Source: Mogibacterium sp. (GTDB taxonomy: Bacteria; Bacillota; Clostridia; Peptostreptococcales; Anaerovoracaceae). From it: DNA of 64,000 nt. Below are positions 1-8,875 of this stretch, in pieces. The first letter of the stretch is position 1. Every line of letters starts with the position of its first letter. Location: assembly GCA_016775335.1 (NCBI GenBank), contig JAEUGJ010000003.1, positions 60,136-124,135 of the forward strand, written 5' to 3'. The position numbers were made by a program, and so were the translations under genes. A model generated the notes under the pieces. The model worked only from the letters and a program-made list of their open reading frames with translations. It had not been told where the DNA came from and made no database searches.

Positions 1-34
1 CATCTGAGATTACCGGATTGCCGTTGAAGAAACC

Positions 35-78
35 AAAAAATCCGAAACCGACAGATTCCGTAAATGGAATTCTGCCGG
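35..78 (-). terminator. Hairpin with U-run downstream of leftward promoter (attenuator or terminator)
   Basis: On the minus strand an imperfect stem (GGAATTCTGCCGG at 66-78 on the plus strand against CCGACAGATTCC at 48-59) is followed closely by a run of six T (35-40). It lies about 40 nt into a transcript that would start near 119 from the leftward promoter at 126-154. It may end a short RNA or attenuate a gene to the left of the window. Confidence 0.4.
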
Positions 79-125
79 TTCCGGACTGCTCTGTGTTGTA
101 TCGACGATTTCCCGCCGATACAGTG

Positions 126-154
126 ATTCTATCTACAATCTGTAGAATTGTCAA
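126..154 (-). promoter_or_regulatory. Leftward sigma-70-type promoter with dyad in the spacer
   Basis: Minus-strand TTGACA (149-154) and TAGAAT (126-131) are separated by 17 bp. Within the spacer lies a perfect dyad, TCTACA-ATC-TGTAGA (132-146), so a repressor bound there would block RNA polymerase. The TACA/TGTA core recalls operators of BlaI/CopY-type repressors, but the adjacent candidate regulator is an XRE protein. The controlled gene lies outside the window. Confidence 0.55.
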
Positions 155-183
155 ATACTTTTTCTTCATATTGTGGAATCCCG

Positions 184-212
184 TTGACGGATTTTTTCCG
201 CTCCCCTATATT
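184..212 (+). promoter_or_regulatory. Promoter of the XRE regulator gene
   Basis: TTGACG (184-189) and TATATT (207-212) with a 17-bp spacer lie just upstream of the XRE gene. A half-site TGTAGA (214-219) matching one arm of the dyad at 132-146 lies directly downstream of the -10, which suggests that one regulator could see both divergent promoters. Confidence 0.5.
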
Positions 213-236
213 TTGTAGAAAAGAAAGGATTGCACA

Positions 237-590
237 ATGGATCAGCAAAGCATCGGCAACAAGTTACGAAAACTCCGGAATCAGAACAACCTGTCCGTGC
301 AGGACGTGGCTGCACTGCTTCACAAATACAGGATATACATCAGCACAAAGGCGCTCTACAGCTACGAAACCGGCACCCGTTCCGTGGAAGCGCCCATTTT
401 TCTGGCACTGTGCATGATTTACCGGTGCGATAATATCCTGAAGGAATTTGCCGATTGCGATTATGCGGTAACCGTTCCTTCCAGCGAAGAGCTTCGCCTG
501 TTGGAACGGATTCGCGGCCTGGACGAACACGGTCAGGAACTGCTGAACGGGATGCTGGAACTGGAGCTGAAGCGCTGCCGAAAGGGCTGA
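237..590 (+). CDS. XRE-family helix-turn-helix regulator
   Basis: This encodes a 117-residue cytoplasmic protein. Residues 1-60 look like a Cro/C1-type helix-turn-helix domain: IGNKLRKLR at the start, then a VQDVAALL recognition-helix region and a tyrosine-rich YSYETG segment. The remaining ~55 residues are acidic and helical (EELRLLERIRGLDEHG) and probably dimerise. The ATG follows AAAGGA by 9 nt and a good promoter. It is divergent from a leftward promoter carrying a dyad operator, so it may control itself and that neighbour. The ligand and regulon are unknown. Confidence 0.75.
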   Translation: MDQQSIGNKLRKLRNQNNLSVQDVAALLHKYRIYISTKALYSYETGTRSVEAPIFLALCMIYRCDNILKEFADCDYAVTVPSSEELRLLERIRGLDEHGQELLNGMLELELKRCRKG

Positions 591-593
591 TAC

Positions 594-1358
594 CTAAGAG
601 GAAGCTTTCTCTGCGCCCAGGATTTCGTTGATGATGAACCGGGCCAGGAGCCGCTGGATTTTCTTGGAAAACCCGTGCCCCTCTCCGTGGAGGATGTACA
701 GCTTCGCATTATCGTACATCGCTGCCGCCCGTTCCGAATAAGAGGCATCCACAACCTCATCATTATCTCCGTGGAAGATGAACACCTTTCCTTTATATTT
801 CCGAATTTCCTTCTGAAAATTATAATCCAGCAAATACTGGTAATACGTCTTTCCCACTGTAAGGCCCATGATTTCCACTTCATCCGGCACCTCCTCCAGA
901 CTGGAATACCGCCGCTTCGCATCATCAGGGATGCACAGCGCCGGATAGGCCAGAAAGAGCCCTCGAATTTCCTCCGGCCGGTTGCTGGCCACCAGAGCCG
1001 ATACCAGTCCTCCCTGACTGGCCCCCAGCAGGTAGATCCGCTGCGGATCGATCCCATCCTGCTCCTTTACTAAATCAATCACCGAATCCAAATCGTCCTT
1101 CTGGGTAAAAATAGACATGGATCGCATATCTCCCCGGCTTCGACCGCTTTTGTACCCGCTCCCTCCGCGAAAATCAAAGGAGCACACCGCAATTCCGCCG
1201 GCAATCAGGATGCGCTGCATCCGCCGATTGTCCGTGGCATTGCCCCCGAAAGTATGGCTGAAAATCACCACCGGGCTCTTCTCTCCCGCCTGCTGGCAGG
1301 GAAACTTCAAATCGATATACAGATGTGTACCCACCGGATTCAGTCGCATGATCCTCAC
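594..1358 (-). CDS. Alpha/beta hydrolase (serine hydrolase, DLH/peptidase S9-like)
   Basis: A 254-residue cytoplasmic alpha/beta-hydrolase without signal peptide. The oxyanion strand is followed by SHTFGGN (about residue 34-40), the nucleophile elbow is GASQGG (about residue 113), the acid lies in HGDNDEVVD (about 197), and the catalytic histidine is in GEGHGF (about 226). This triad order is that of esterase/dienelactone-hydrolase-like families. The substrate cannot be read from sequence. It converges tail to tail with the XRE gene, only 3 bp apart, with no obvious terminator between them. Assignment to the fold is firm; specificity is unknown. Confidence 0.8.
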   Translation of the reverse strand: MRIMRLNPVGTHLYIDLKFPCQQAGEKSPVVIFSHTFGGNATDNRRMQRILIAGGIAVCSFDFRGGSGYKSGRSRGDMRSMSIFTQKDDLDSVIDLVKEQDGIDPQRIYLLGASQGGLVSALVASNRPEEIRGLFLAYPALCIPDDAKRRYSSLEEVPDEVEIMGLTVGKTYYQYLLDYNFQKEIRKYKGKVFIFHGDNDEVVDASYSERAAAMYDNAKLYILHGEGHGFSKKIQRLLARFIINEILGAEKASS

Positions 1359-1615
1359 TTCCTTTTATGTAAATAATCTTTCACTCTCTAAAACAATCTA
1401 TCAAACAATCTGTTCTCCGTCAATAATTGTTAATTCACTGACTTTTCCGCCGAAAAAAAATTGAATTTTTATTCCTTTTCACCCCATTGTACTCAAAAAA
1501 AATTTAATATATCACTTTAAATTCCATCGTTGTATAATATATTCTGTTATTAAATTTTATCGTCAGATATTACATCATCTATTGATATTTTTAATCGTAA
1601 AAAGGAGAAGGACGA

Positions 1616-3097
1616 ATGAGCAATCTTCATGAGGAATGCGGCATCTTCGGCATTTTCAGCGAAAACCGACAGAATGTTGCGGAGACGGTTTACTACGGGC
1701 TTTTCGCTTTGCAGCACCGGGGACAGGAAAGCTGCGGCATCGTGGTAAACGACGACGGAATCTTCCGGAACTACAAGGACAACGGCCTTGCCCACGAGGT
1801 CTTCACTCGGCACGTGTTGGAGGATCTGGGGCCGGGAAATATGGCCATCGGACACGACCGCTACAGCACCACCGGTGCCAACGAGCGAATCAACGCCCAG
1901 CCGATTGTGGTCAACCACCACAAGGGACGCATGGCGCTGGCCCACAACGGAAACATCGTCAACGCCTTCGAACTGCGTCAGGAATTGGAGCTGCAGGGTT
2001 CCATCTTCCACACCACCAACGATTCGGAGGTCATCGCCTATGTGATTACAAAGGAACGGATTCAGAGCGAATCCATCGAGGAGGCACTGAACAAGGCCAT
2101 GGGACGCATTGACGGCGCCTACTCCCTTCTGATTATGTCACCGCAGAAGATGATTGCCTGTCGGGACCCGTACGGCTTCCGCCCGCTGTGCTACGGCAAG
2201 CGAGAGGACGGTGCCTACATCGTAGCATCCGAGACCTGCGCTCTGGATGCGGTGGGGGCGGAATACATCCGGGACCTGGAGCCGGGTGAAATTCTGGTAT
2301 TCAGCAAAGACGGCATCCAATCCATCCGGGACCACTGCGGGGAAAAGGAACATAAAATCTGCATTTTCGAGTACCTCTACTTTGCCCGTCCGGATTCCCA
2401 AATCGAGGGAAAGAGCGTTCACGAAGCACGGCGCAAAGCCGGTGCCTTGCTGGCCATGCAGTATCCGGTAGACGCGGACATCGTCATCGGTGTTCCGGAT
2501 TCCGGTCTGGATGCGGCCATCGGCTACGCAGAGCAGTCCGGAATTCCGTATGGAATGGGTTTTGTCAAGAACAAGTACATCGGCCGGACCTTTATCGCCC
2601 CGGGTCAGAAAAATCGAGAGGATAAGGTTCGCATCAAGCTGAACGTGATCCGGAACAGCGTTGCGGGAAAGCGCGTGGTATTGGTGGACGACTCCGTTGT
2701 TCGGGGAACCACCATCACCCGAATCATCCAGCTGGTTCGCTCTGCCGGCGCCACGGAGGTTCACGTTATGTCCTCCGCACCGGCCTTCACCGACGCCTGC
2801 TACTACGGCGTGGATGTGGACACCAAGGAAAACCTCATCGCCTGCCAATGCGGCTACGATCAGGACAAGATCGCGAAGAAAATCGGTGCCGACAGCATGG
2901 GTTATCTGGATGTAAACACCCTGCACCTGATCATCGGCAATCATCCGGGAGAAGGCTTCTGCAGCGCCTGCTTCGGAACCGGATACCCGACCCCGATTCC
3001 CACCGGTCAGAAGGACCGCTTCGAAGAGAAAATTAATGCCGACGCCCCGGCAAAGGGATCCGAAGAATCCTACGATAAATTCCTTCGGGTTGAATAG
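1616..3097 (+). CDS. purF: Amidophosphoribosyltransferase
   Basis: Catalyses the first committed step of purine synthesis: glutamine plus PRPP to 5-phosphoribosylamine. At 493 residues it has the usual length. The start MSNLHEE is a short propeptide before Cys8, the N-terminal nucleophile of the glutaminase domain (CGIFGI). The PRPP loop is VVLVDDSVVRGTT near residue 355. Cysteines in HKICIF, IACQCG and GFCSACFG match the Bacillus-type Fe-S form that is processed and oxygen-sensitive. A strong AGGAG lies upstream of the ATG. It stands alone, away from other pur genes, with its own terminator. Confidence 0.97.
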   Translation: MSNLHEECGIFGIFSENRQNVAETVYYGLFALQHRGQESCGIVVNDDGIFRNYKDNGLAHEVFTRHVLEDLGPGNMAIGHDRYSTTGANERINAQPIVVNHHKGRMALAHNGNIVNAFELRQELELQGSIFHTTNDSEVIAYVITKERIQSESIEEALNKAMGRIDGAYSLLIMSPQKMIACRDPYGFRPLCYGKREDGAYIVASETCALDAVGAEYIRDLEPGEILVFSKDGIQSIRDHCGEKEHKICIFEYLYFARPDSQIEGKSVHEARRKAGALLAMQYPVDADIVIGVPDSGLDAAIGYAEQSGIPYGMGFVKNKYIGRTFIAPGQKNREDKVRIKLNVIRNSVAGKRVVLVDDSVVRGTTITRIIQLVRSAGATEVHVMSSAPAFTDACYYGVDVDTKENLIACQCGYDQDKIAKKIGADSMGYLDVNTLHLIIGNHPGEGFCSACFGTGYPTPIPTGQKDRFEEKINADAPAKGSEESYDKFLRVE

Positions 3098-3108
3098 CGC
3101 ATAAAAAC

Positions 3109-3152
3109 AATCCGCCTCACCGGACGTTTCCGATGAAGCGGATTCTTTTTTT
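3109..3152 (+). terminator. Intrinsic terminator after purF
   Basis: AATCCGC (3109-3115) pairs with GCGGATT (3138-3144) and is followed by a T-run. It ends the monocistronic purF transcript. Confidence 0.8.
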
Positions 3153-3163
3153 ATGAAATTCTT

Positions 3164-4060
3164 TTACGCATTCGGACGGGTATCCCGGAACTCTCCTACA
3201 GTAAAAAATACCAGCCCAATCCATATAATTCCGAAGGCCATGAACTGAACGCTGTCGGCGTGCTCGTGATACAGCAAGATGCCGAGGATCATCTGCATGG
3301 TAGGACTGATGTACTCCACCAGGCCCAGGATGAACATGGATGTTTTCTGGGCGCCGGCGCTGAAGAGCATCAGGGGCACCGCGGTGCAGAATCCGCAGAG
3401 AAGCAGCAACACCACCTGATACGGAGCGCCCACTGCGAAAGCACCCTTTCCGCTGATTTCCTGATACAGAATGATTGCCAGGGCGATGGGCGCCAGGAAC
3501 ATAGTCTCGTAGATCATGGACAGCACCGGATCGATGGTGACGGAACGCTTGATGGCAGCGTAGACGGAAAATGTCAGCGCCAACCCCAGCGCAACGGTAG
3601 GAATCTGGTGGAAGTGAACCAACATGACCAGCACCGCTGCCAGGGCAAAGATCATGGCGATGACCTTGTACTTCGTCACCCGTTCACGGAACAGGATAAT
3701 GCCCAGCAAGCATACCATCAGCGGCTCGATGTAGTATCCCAGGCTAGTCTGTAGAATGAATCCCGCATTCACTGCCCAGATGTAGGTGGACCAGTTGATG
3801 GTGATGATGATTCCGGCGATGACCAGCGTTCGGACGGTCTTTCGGTCTTCCTTCAGCGGCGCCCAGATTTCCTTCCAGGTGTAATTCTTGCGCGCCAGCA
3901 GCAGCGCCGTCAGGAGCACCATCAGCACCCGATAGAGAATGATTACCGATGAACTGATGGGAATCAAGGATTTCCAATAGATGGGCAGCACGCCCCAGAT
4001 GACCATGCAGAAGACCACCTGAAGAATTCCCTTCCGATATTGTGATTGTTCTTTTGTCAT
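3164..4060 (-). CDS. rarD: RarD-type DMT superfamily permease
   Basis: A 298-residue integral membrane protein with about ten hydrophobic helices and two EamA repeats. It starts RKGILQVVFCMVIWGVLPIY, with the RarD-typical WSTYIWAVN and SLGYYIEPL segments. RarD proteins are named for chloramphenicol sensitivity, but their physiological substrates are poorly known; efflux or uptake of a small metabolite is the most that can be said. The gene is transcribed leftward from a promoter at 4111-4139. Confidence 0.88.
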   Translation of the reverse strand: MTKEQSQYRKGILQVVFCMVIWGVLPIYWKSLIPISSSVIILYRVLMVLLTALLLARKNYTWKEIWAPLKEDRKTVRTLVIAGIIITINWSTYIWAVNAGFILQTSLGYYIEPLMVCLLGIILFRERVTKYKVIAMIFALAAVLVMLVHFHQIPTVALGLALTFSVYAAIKRSVTIDPVLSMIYETMFLAPIALAIILYQEISGKGAFAVGAPYQVVLLLLCGFCTAVPLMLFSAGAQKTSMFILGLVEYISPTMQMILGILLYHEHADSVQFMAFGIIWIGLVFFTVGEFRDTRPNA

Positions 4061-4092
4061 TTGTGAAATTCCCCCCTTGTTTTTTTCTCCGT

Positions 4093-4139
4093 AAAAGTCC
4101 CATGCGTTCCATTATATGCTGGACTTTTGGATTTTGCAA
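4093..4139 (-). promoter_or_regulatory. rarD promoter flanked by inverted repeat
   Basis: Minus-strand TTGCAA (4134-4139) and TATAAT (4111-4116) are spaced by 17 bp. An 8-bp perfect inverted repeat, AAAAGTCC (4093-4100) and GGACTTTT (4121-4128), brackets the -10 and start region. It could be an operator or form a hairpin at the 5' end. Confidence 0.55.
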
Positions 4140-4243
4140 TGGTATCCTTGTTAGGCTATTTGGAAGAATCGTATTCAAAAAAACAAACCGTGGAAGCCAT
4201 GGTTTGAAAAAATATAAATCATTAAATTGTGGGGGTTTTTGCC

Positions 4244-4891
4244 GTGGAAGATATTTTGTTTTTTCTGGAGATTATGGGAACCGTTGCCTTCGCCATTTCC
4301 GGTGCCGTGCTGGGCATCCGAAAGCGCATGGATATTTTCGGCGTGGCCATCCTGGGCCTCACCACCGGCGTGGGCGGCGGAATCATCCGGGATCTGATTG
4401 TGGGCAACAATCCGCCCCTCACCTTTCAGGACCCGGTGTACCTAATGGTCTCCGTCATCACTTCCATCATCGTATTCCTGCCGGCCATCCGGACGTGGAT
4501 TTTCCGGGAAACCCGGTTCTACGAAACGCTGATGCTGCTGTTCGATTCCATCGGACTGGGCATCTTCACCGTAAACGGCATTCAGACCGCCTACCGATCC
4601 ACCAACATCCACGGCATCATCCTGCTGGCCTTCGTGGGCGTGCTCACCGGATGCGGCGGCGGCGTTCTGCGGGATATCATGGCCGGAGACCGCCCGTACA
4701 TCTTCGTCAAGCACTTCTACGCCAGCGCTTCCCTGCTGGGTGCACTGGCATGCATCCTTCTCTGGAGCCGAATCGGCTACGGCGGCGCCATGCTGCTGGG
4801 CGCCACATTAATCGTGGTTCTACGGCTGCTGGCCGCTCGAAATCACTGGAGCCTTCCGAAAGCGGACATTCCGGAAAACCCGGAGAAATAG
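4244..4891 (+). CDS. UPF0126/TRIC-family membrane channel protein
   Basis: About 215 residues, seven predicted membrane helices, built from two repeats that each carry a glycine-rich GGGxxRD motif (GVGGGIIRDL near residue 45; GCGGGVLRDI near 130). This is the signature of the prokaryotic trimeric intracellular cation channel family (YicG/YadS-like). The physiological ion is not certain. I chose GTG at 4244 because GGGGG at 4229-4234 is a suitable ribosome-binding site; an in-frame GTG at 4229 would overlap that site. The gene has no operon partner. Confidence 0.85.
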   Translation: MEDILFFLEIMGTVAFAISGAVLGIRKRMDIFGVAILGLTTGVGGGIIRDLIVGNNPPLTFQDPVYLMVSVITSIIVFLPAIRTWIFRETRFYETLMLLFDSIGLGIFTVNGIQTAYRSTNIHGIILLAFVGVLTGCGGGVLRDIMAGDRPYIFVKHFYASASLLGALACILLWSRIGYGGAMLLGATLIVVLRLLAARNHWSLPKADIPENPEK

Positions 4892-4919
4892 CTCCTTCCC
4901 TGATTATACTTCCGCCGAA

Positions 4920-5648
4920 TTACGCCACCAGGGTGCTGACCCACACCAAAGCGAAACCAATAACCACACTGGTCAGGGATTCCCGCAAATGCTCTCGGGT
5001 CCGGAACACATGAGGCGTCAGTTCGGAGAATACAATGTATAGAATCATACCCGTAGCGATGCTCACCATGGTCAGGGTCAAAACCTCCGACAGGTGCACC
5101 TCAATCATATTCATCAGCACACCGCCGAAGAGGGTGGATAAGGTCACCGCCGCTAGAAGGACGTACCGCTCGCTGCGCTTCCGCTCCTCCATGGTGGAGT
5201 CGATCAGCATCCCCATCGGGATGTTGTGCATGGCGATGCCCAGGGCAAAAATAATTCCGTCGGACATGGAGTTCATGGCGATGCTGTACACCGACATTCC
5301 TTCTACTATATTATGGAGGATTACCGCCATTGCCGAAATGATTCCGATGTGGGCGGCATTCTCATGATCGTGGGTCTCTTCCGTATCGTGGTGATCCGGA
5401 ATGAACAGATCCAGCACCTTCAACATGGCGATGCCCACTGCCAACATGCCCAGGCTGTATCCCCAGCCCTGCGCCTCCACCAGTTCATGCACCTCCGGGA
5501 ACAAATCAAAGAGCAGCAGTGCCGCCAACGCACCCAGCGCCAAAGCCATGGACAGGTGCTCCATCTTTTCCGTATCTTTAATCAAATGCGTCGCCAAGGC
5601 TCCCAGCAAAATGGAGAACCCGGCAACCGCGGTAATCATTAATTCCAT
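4920..5648 (-). CDS. ZIP-family divalent metal transporter
   Basis: A 242-residue membrane protein of the ZIP family (ZupT/GufA-like), about eight helices. The histidine-rich cytoplasmic loop PDHHDTEETHDHEN (about residues 84-97) and the metal-site helices HNIVEGM (about 110) and HNIPMG (about 139) are diagnostic. It probably imports zinc, iron or manganese; no metalloregulator lies beside it. It converges with the TRIC gene (28 bp between stops). Confidence 0.9.
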   Translation of the reverse strand: MELMITAVAGFSILLGALATHLIKDTEKMEHLSMALALGALAALLLFDLFPEVHELVEAQGWGYSLGMLAVGIAMLKVLDLFIPDHHDTEETHDHENAAHIGIISAMAVILHNIVEGMSVYSIAMNSMSDGIIFALGIAMHNIPMGMLIDSTMEERKRSERYVLLAAVTLSTLFGGVLMNMIEVHLSEVLTLTMVSIATGMILYIVFSELTPHVFRTREHLRESLTSVVIGFALVWVSTLVA

Positions 5649-5820
5649 TCGTTACTTCCTTTTACAATTATCATCCTATAATACTGCAGCACCCACCATC
5701 GGGATGGGGCAAAAAAATCCTATCTACCAACTAGGTTATTATATGTAGCCATCGTCCGTCTGTCAAGTTTCGGATTCCGGAGACGTCCGGCCGGCCCTTC
5801 CAAAAAATTTTTTTCTGACC

Positions 5821-5850
5821 TTGACGCAAGTCCGCCTTCTATTATATAAT
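5821..5850 (+). promoter_or_regulatory. Promoter of the YitT-family gene
   Basis: TTGACG (5821-5826) and TATAAT (5845-5850), 18-bp spacer. The predicted transcript starts near 5857, which leaves a ~120-nt leader before the ATG. Confidence 0.6.
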
Positions 5851-5896
5851 TTTTCGGTAAATCAATATGGAAAATGTATTAAGCATTTGCTTCGAT

Positions 5897-5939
5897 CCAC
5901 GTCTGTCAGGGAAAATTCCTGATGCGTGGTCTTTTTTTT
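5897..5939 (+). terminator. Leader terminator upstream of YitT gene (attenuator candidate)
   Basis: Nested stems CCACG (5897-5901)/CGTGG (5925-5929) and TCAGG (5906-5910)/CCTGA (5918-5922) are followed by eight T (5932-5939). No rightward gene precedes it within 1 kb, and it lies inside the leader of the gene starting at 5977. It therefore looks like conditional premature termination. Confidence 0.6.
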
Positions 5940-5976
5940 CGCTAGAAACGTGTTACGAGATTAAGGAGGTCATCTC

Positions 5977-6861
5977 ATGAAATCATCATCCCTTTTCAGT
6001 CTTCGATTTCTCCGAAATGTACTGATTGTCATATTCGGCAACTTCATCTACGCGGTGGGCGTCGTGTTCTTTATCCTTCCCTCCGGTCTGATTACCGGCG
6101 GCACCACCGGTATCGGTTTGATCATGAACCACTTCACCGGCATGGACATTTCCATCTTTGTGGGCATTTTCAACGTGGCCATGTTCCTGCTGGGCGCCCT
6201 CATCCTGGGAAAGGAATTCGCTCTCACCACCCTGGTGAGCACCATTTTCTATCCCCTGCTCCTGGGCATCCTGCAGCGGGCCGTAGGCAGCTTCATTCTG
6301 ACACAGGATCTGTTCCTCAGCGCCCTCTTCGGCGGCCTGTGCATCGGCATTTCCCTGGCGATGATTATCCGGCTGGGGGCCAGCACCGGCGGCATGGATA
6401 TTCCGCCTCTGGTCCTGCAGAAACTCTTCCGGATTCCCGTATCCGTCAGCCTGTACGTATTTGATTTTATCATCCTGATCGGCCAGATGCTCTTCTCCGA
6501 CAAGGACACCAGCCTCTACGGCATCATTCTGGTCATCGTGTACACCATGACGCTGGACAAGCTGTTGGCACTGGGCACCGCCAAAACCAAATTGGAAATC
6601 GTCACCAAGCATTCCGAGGAGATGAAGGATGCCATTCTGGCGGACATCGACCGGGGTGTCACCCTGCTGCACGGAAAAACCGGCTACCTGGGCATTGAAA
6701 CCGATGTGCTTTCCTGCGTCATCTCCCCCCGGGAACTGTACCGCACGGAGAAGGTGGTTCACGAAGTGGATCCCAACGCCTTCATCGTGCTGAGCAAGGT
6801 GAGCAGCGTCACCGGCCGAGGCTTCACGAAGGAGAAAAAATACATCCCCAAGAACTCCTAA
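5977..6861 (+). CDS. YitT family (DUF161/DUF2179) membrane protein
   Basis: A 294-residue protein. About six hydrophobic segments occupy residues 12-205, with FILPSGLITGGTTGIG (about 31) and GASTGGMDIPPL (about 133) typical of YitT proteins. A soluble C-terminal DUF2179 domain follows (EEMKDAILADIDRGVTLLHG to the end), which resembles small ligand-binding domains. Function is not established for the family. A strong AAGGAGG precedes the ATG. A terminator in the 5' leader implies regulated readthrough, and a second terminator follows at 6902. Confidence 0.88.
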   Translation: MKSSSLFSLRFLRNVLIVIFGNFIYAVGVVFFILPSGLITGGTTGIGLIMNHFTGMDISIFVGIFNVAMFLLGALILGKEFALTTLVSTIFYPLLLGILQRAVGSFILTQDLFLSALFGGLCIGISLAMIIRLGASTGGMDIPPLVLQKLFRIPVSVSLYVFDFIILIGQMLFSDKDTSLYGIILVIVYTMTLDKLLALGTAKTKLEIVTKHSEEMKDAILADIDRGVTLLHGKTGYLGIETDVLSCVISPRELYRTEKVVHEVDPNAFIVLSKVSSVTGRGFTKEKKYIPKNS

Positions 6862-6901
6862 GCATTTCCGGCACAAAAGCACCGAAAAAATGTTCTTTTT
6901 C

Positions 6902-6940
6902 AAGCGGCAGTACTCTTTTGAGTGTTGCCGCTTTGTTCTT
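6902..6940 (+). terminator. Terminator after YitT gene
   Basis: AAGCGGCA...TGCCGCTT stem with inner TACTC/GAGTG pairing and a TTTT loop, followed by TTGTTCTT. Confidence 0.7.
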
Positions 6941-7022
6941 ATGTTGATACAATCCGATTAAGAAGTACGTCCCACTTCTCAAGGAAGAACGGCAGGTTCA
7001 AGCACCTGCAGGAGGAACCGAT

Positions 7023-8831
7023 ATGAAAAAGAACACAAAGAAACGAAGGACGATTCGTCGTCTGCTGATCGCCACCGCATTTGCGCTCCTGATGATTCCG
7101 GCATCGGTTTCCGCAGATGTTGTGGGGAAGAAGATTACACAAGAGTACACACCGGATAAACAAAATCCGTTGTCAAAAATCGAATACACCTATCGAAGCG
7201 ACGGAAAATTCGATATGGTCCTTACCTTCGATATTTTTGCAGCGAAATACGCTGTGTGGCATGTGGATAATGCCCGGGACTATGTCCTCGAGGTCCGTTC
7301 CAAAACCCAGAACAACCAGCGTATCGGATACCAGATTATCAAATCTCAGGACATCCGAGAATTGAACGGAAAACTCGTCTATGATTTCAAGGATGCACAG
7401 AAGGTCCCGATAGTCCGGCCGGAAGAGGAGCTTTCCATCAGCTTTGAATTCTTTAGTGACTACAATAACGATCAATATGCGAACTACGGCAACAACTTCC
7501 AGCCGCGAACGGTATGGGCACCGAAAAAACCGGAAGCACCGAATCCAAACCTTCTGGAAGGCATGACCGGATACGGCCAGGTGGAAAAGGTGTCTGCAGA
7601 CGGTACCGAATACACAGAAGTGTATGCCACCTTCCGCGGTACGCAGGGGCCGAATGCCGGCGAAACGCTCTACGCGTACAACCTGGATGATAAGAGTATT
7701 TACGGATCATCCAACAGCAGAACCGTAAAGGTATGGATCTACCGGAATAAGATTAACGCATTCAACATCGCAGATCAGAGTCCGCGCCGCTGGATGCTGG
7801 TTTCCGCAAAGGATCCGAATACGGCGGCAAGCATTGCGGAAGCAAGTGCTTCCAAGGCGACATCGCTGGCCTTTGACTCGCCGGCGAAGATCAGCTTAGA
7901 GATGGAGGATGTCTATCGATTCGGCAGCACATCTACCCGCTACGACCAAGCGACAATTGCCGTATACCGGGATAAAAACTACAATACCGGATATGCGGAC
8001 GGAGTGGAAATCTATAACTACGTAAAGGGCAAAGGCGAAGCGGATCTTTATCAAGAGTTCAGCTTTGATTCGGAAAGAGACCACGGTACATTCAAGCTCA
8101 CCGGACTGCTTCCGGGAACCACCCGGTACTACACCGTTCACACCATTCGATACAAGAATGGCTTGGAATACAATTACTGGGACGGATATTACTACACAGT
8201 ACGCACCGAGAATTTCAAAGCACCGGGCTTCTCCGCAGTAAAGATGGGACCGAAGCAGGTAAAGATGCTGATAAAGGTTCCGGAAGATCAGCGGGCAGCG
8301 GGATTGTCCACCATGTACGTATACCGGGGCAGCAAGAAGATTAAGACCCTCAAGAGCAACGGTAAGGCCACCATCACCTTCACCTACAGTGCGAAGAAGG
8401 CCAACTCCTACAAGTACAAGGTGAAAGCGGTATGCGCGAAGAAGACAAGCATCACCAAGTCGACTTCCGCAAAGAAGCCGAAGAGCAATAGCTACAAGAG
8501 ACCGGGACGCCTGAACAGCAATATCGATCAGATTACACCGTACAGAACGGCGAAATTCGTCCCATGGCAGATTTCCTACTACGATAAGAAAATCAAAGTG
8601 ACGGGATACATTGTGAACAACCGGATGTTCAAGATGAAAAAGTACAAATTCAAGGTTTACGTGTACAACAACAACAAGAAAATTGCAACAAAGACCGTGA
8701 CGTACAAGAACATCAAGAAGTATGCGAAGAAGAAGGTAACCATCACCATCAAGACCAAAAAGAAACCGGACTTCGTCAACTTCTCCACCGGTTGGGGCAC
8801 ATCCAACGTAACTACCAACTGGGGATGGTAG
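7023..8831 (+). CDS. Secreted protein with lysine-rich C-terminal region (unknown function)
   Basis: A 602-residue exported protein. Residues 1-32 are a classical signal peptide: a KKNTKKRRTIRR basic start, a hydrophobic core and VSADV cleavage region. The middle (about 40-400) is beta-rich and contains a fibronectin-III-like stretch (FKLTGLLPGTTRYYTVHTIR). From about 400 on it is strongly basic, dense in lysine and tyrosine, ending in NWGW. I see no LPXTG sorting signal, so basic segments may bind the wall or anionic polymers. A good ribosome site (AGGAGG) sets the start. It is monocistronic, with a hairpin after the stop. Function unknown. Confidence 0.8.
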   Translation: MKKNTKKRRTIRRLLIATAFALLMIPASVSADVVGKKITQEYTPDKQNPLSKIEYTYRSDGKFDMVLTFDIFAAKYAVWHVDNARDYVLEVRSKTQNNQRIGYQIIKSQDIRELNGKLVYDFKDAQKVPIVRPEEELSISFEFFSDYNNDQYANYGNNFQPRTVWAPKKPEAPNPNLLEGMTGYGQVEKVSADGTEYTEVYATFRGTQGPNAGETLYAYNLDDKSIYGSSNSRTVKVWIYRNKINAFNIADQSPRRWMLVSAKDPNTAASIAEASASKATSLAFDSPAKISLEMEDVYRFGSTSTRYDQATIAVYRDKNYNTGYADGVEIYNYVKGKGEADLYQEFSFDSERDHGTFKLTGLLPGTTRYYTVHTIRYKNGLEYNYWDGYYYTVRTENFKAPGFSAVKMGPKQVKMLIKVPEDQRAAGLSTMYVYRGSKKIKTLKSNGKATITFTYSAKKANSYKYKVKAVCAKKTSITKSTSAKKPKSNSYKRPGRLNSNIDQITPYRTAKFVPWQISYYDKKIKVTGYIVNNRMFKMKKYKFKVYVYNNNKKIATKTVTYKNIKKYAKKKVTITIKTKKKPDFVNFSTGWGTSNVTTNWGW

Positions 8832-8875
8832 TTCGGCAAAAGCAAGATGAAACCCATTAACGGAATAAACGAAAT

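Larger units (their letters stand above)
5649..5976. other. Intergenic region between ZIP and YitT genes
   Basis: This 328-bp stretch separates divergent genes. The right half carries the YitT promoter (5821-5850) and a leader with an intrinsic terminator (5897-5939). The left half should contain the ZIP promoter, but I see no convincing -35/-10 pair. No further coding sequence is apparent. Confidence 0.6.
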
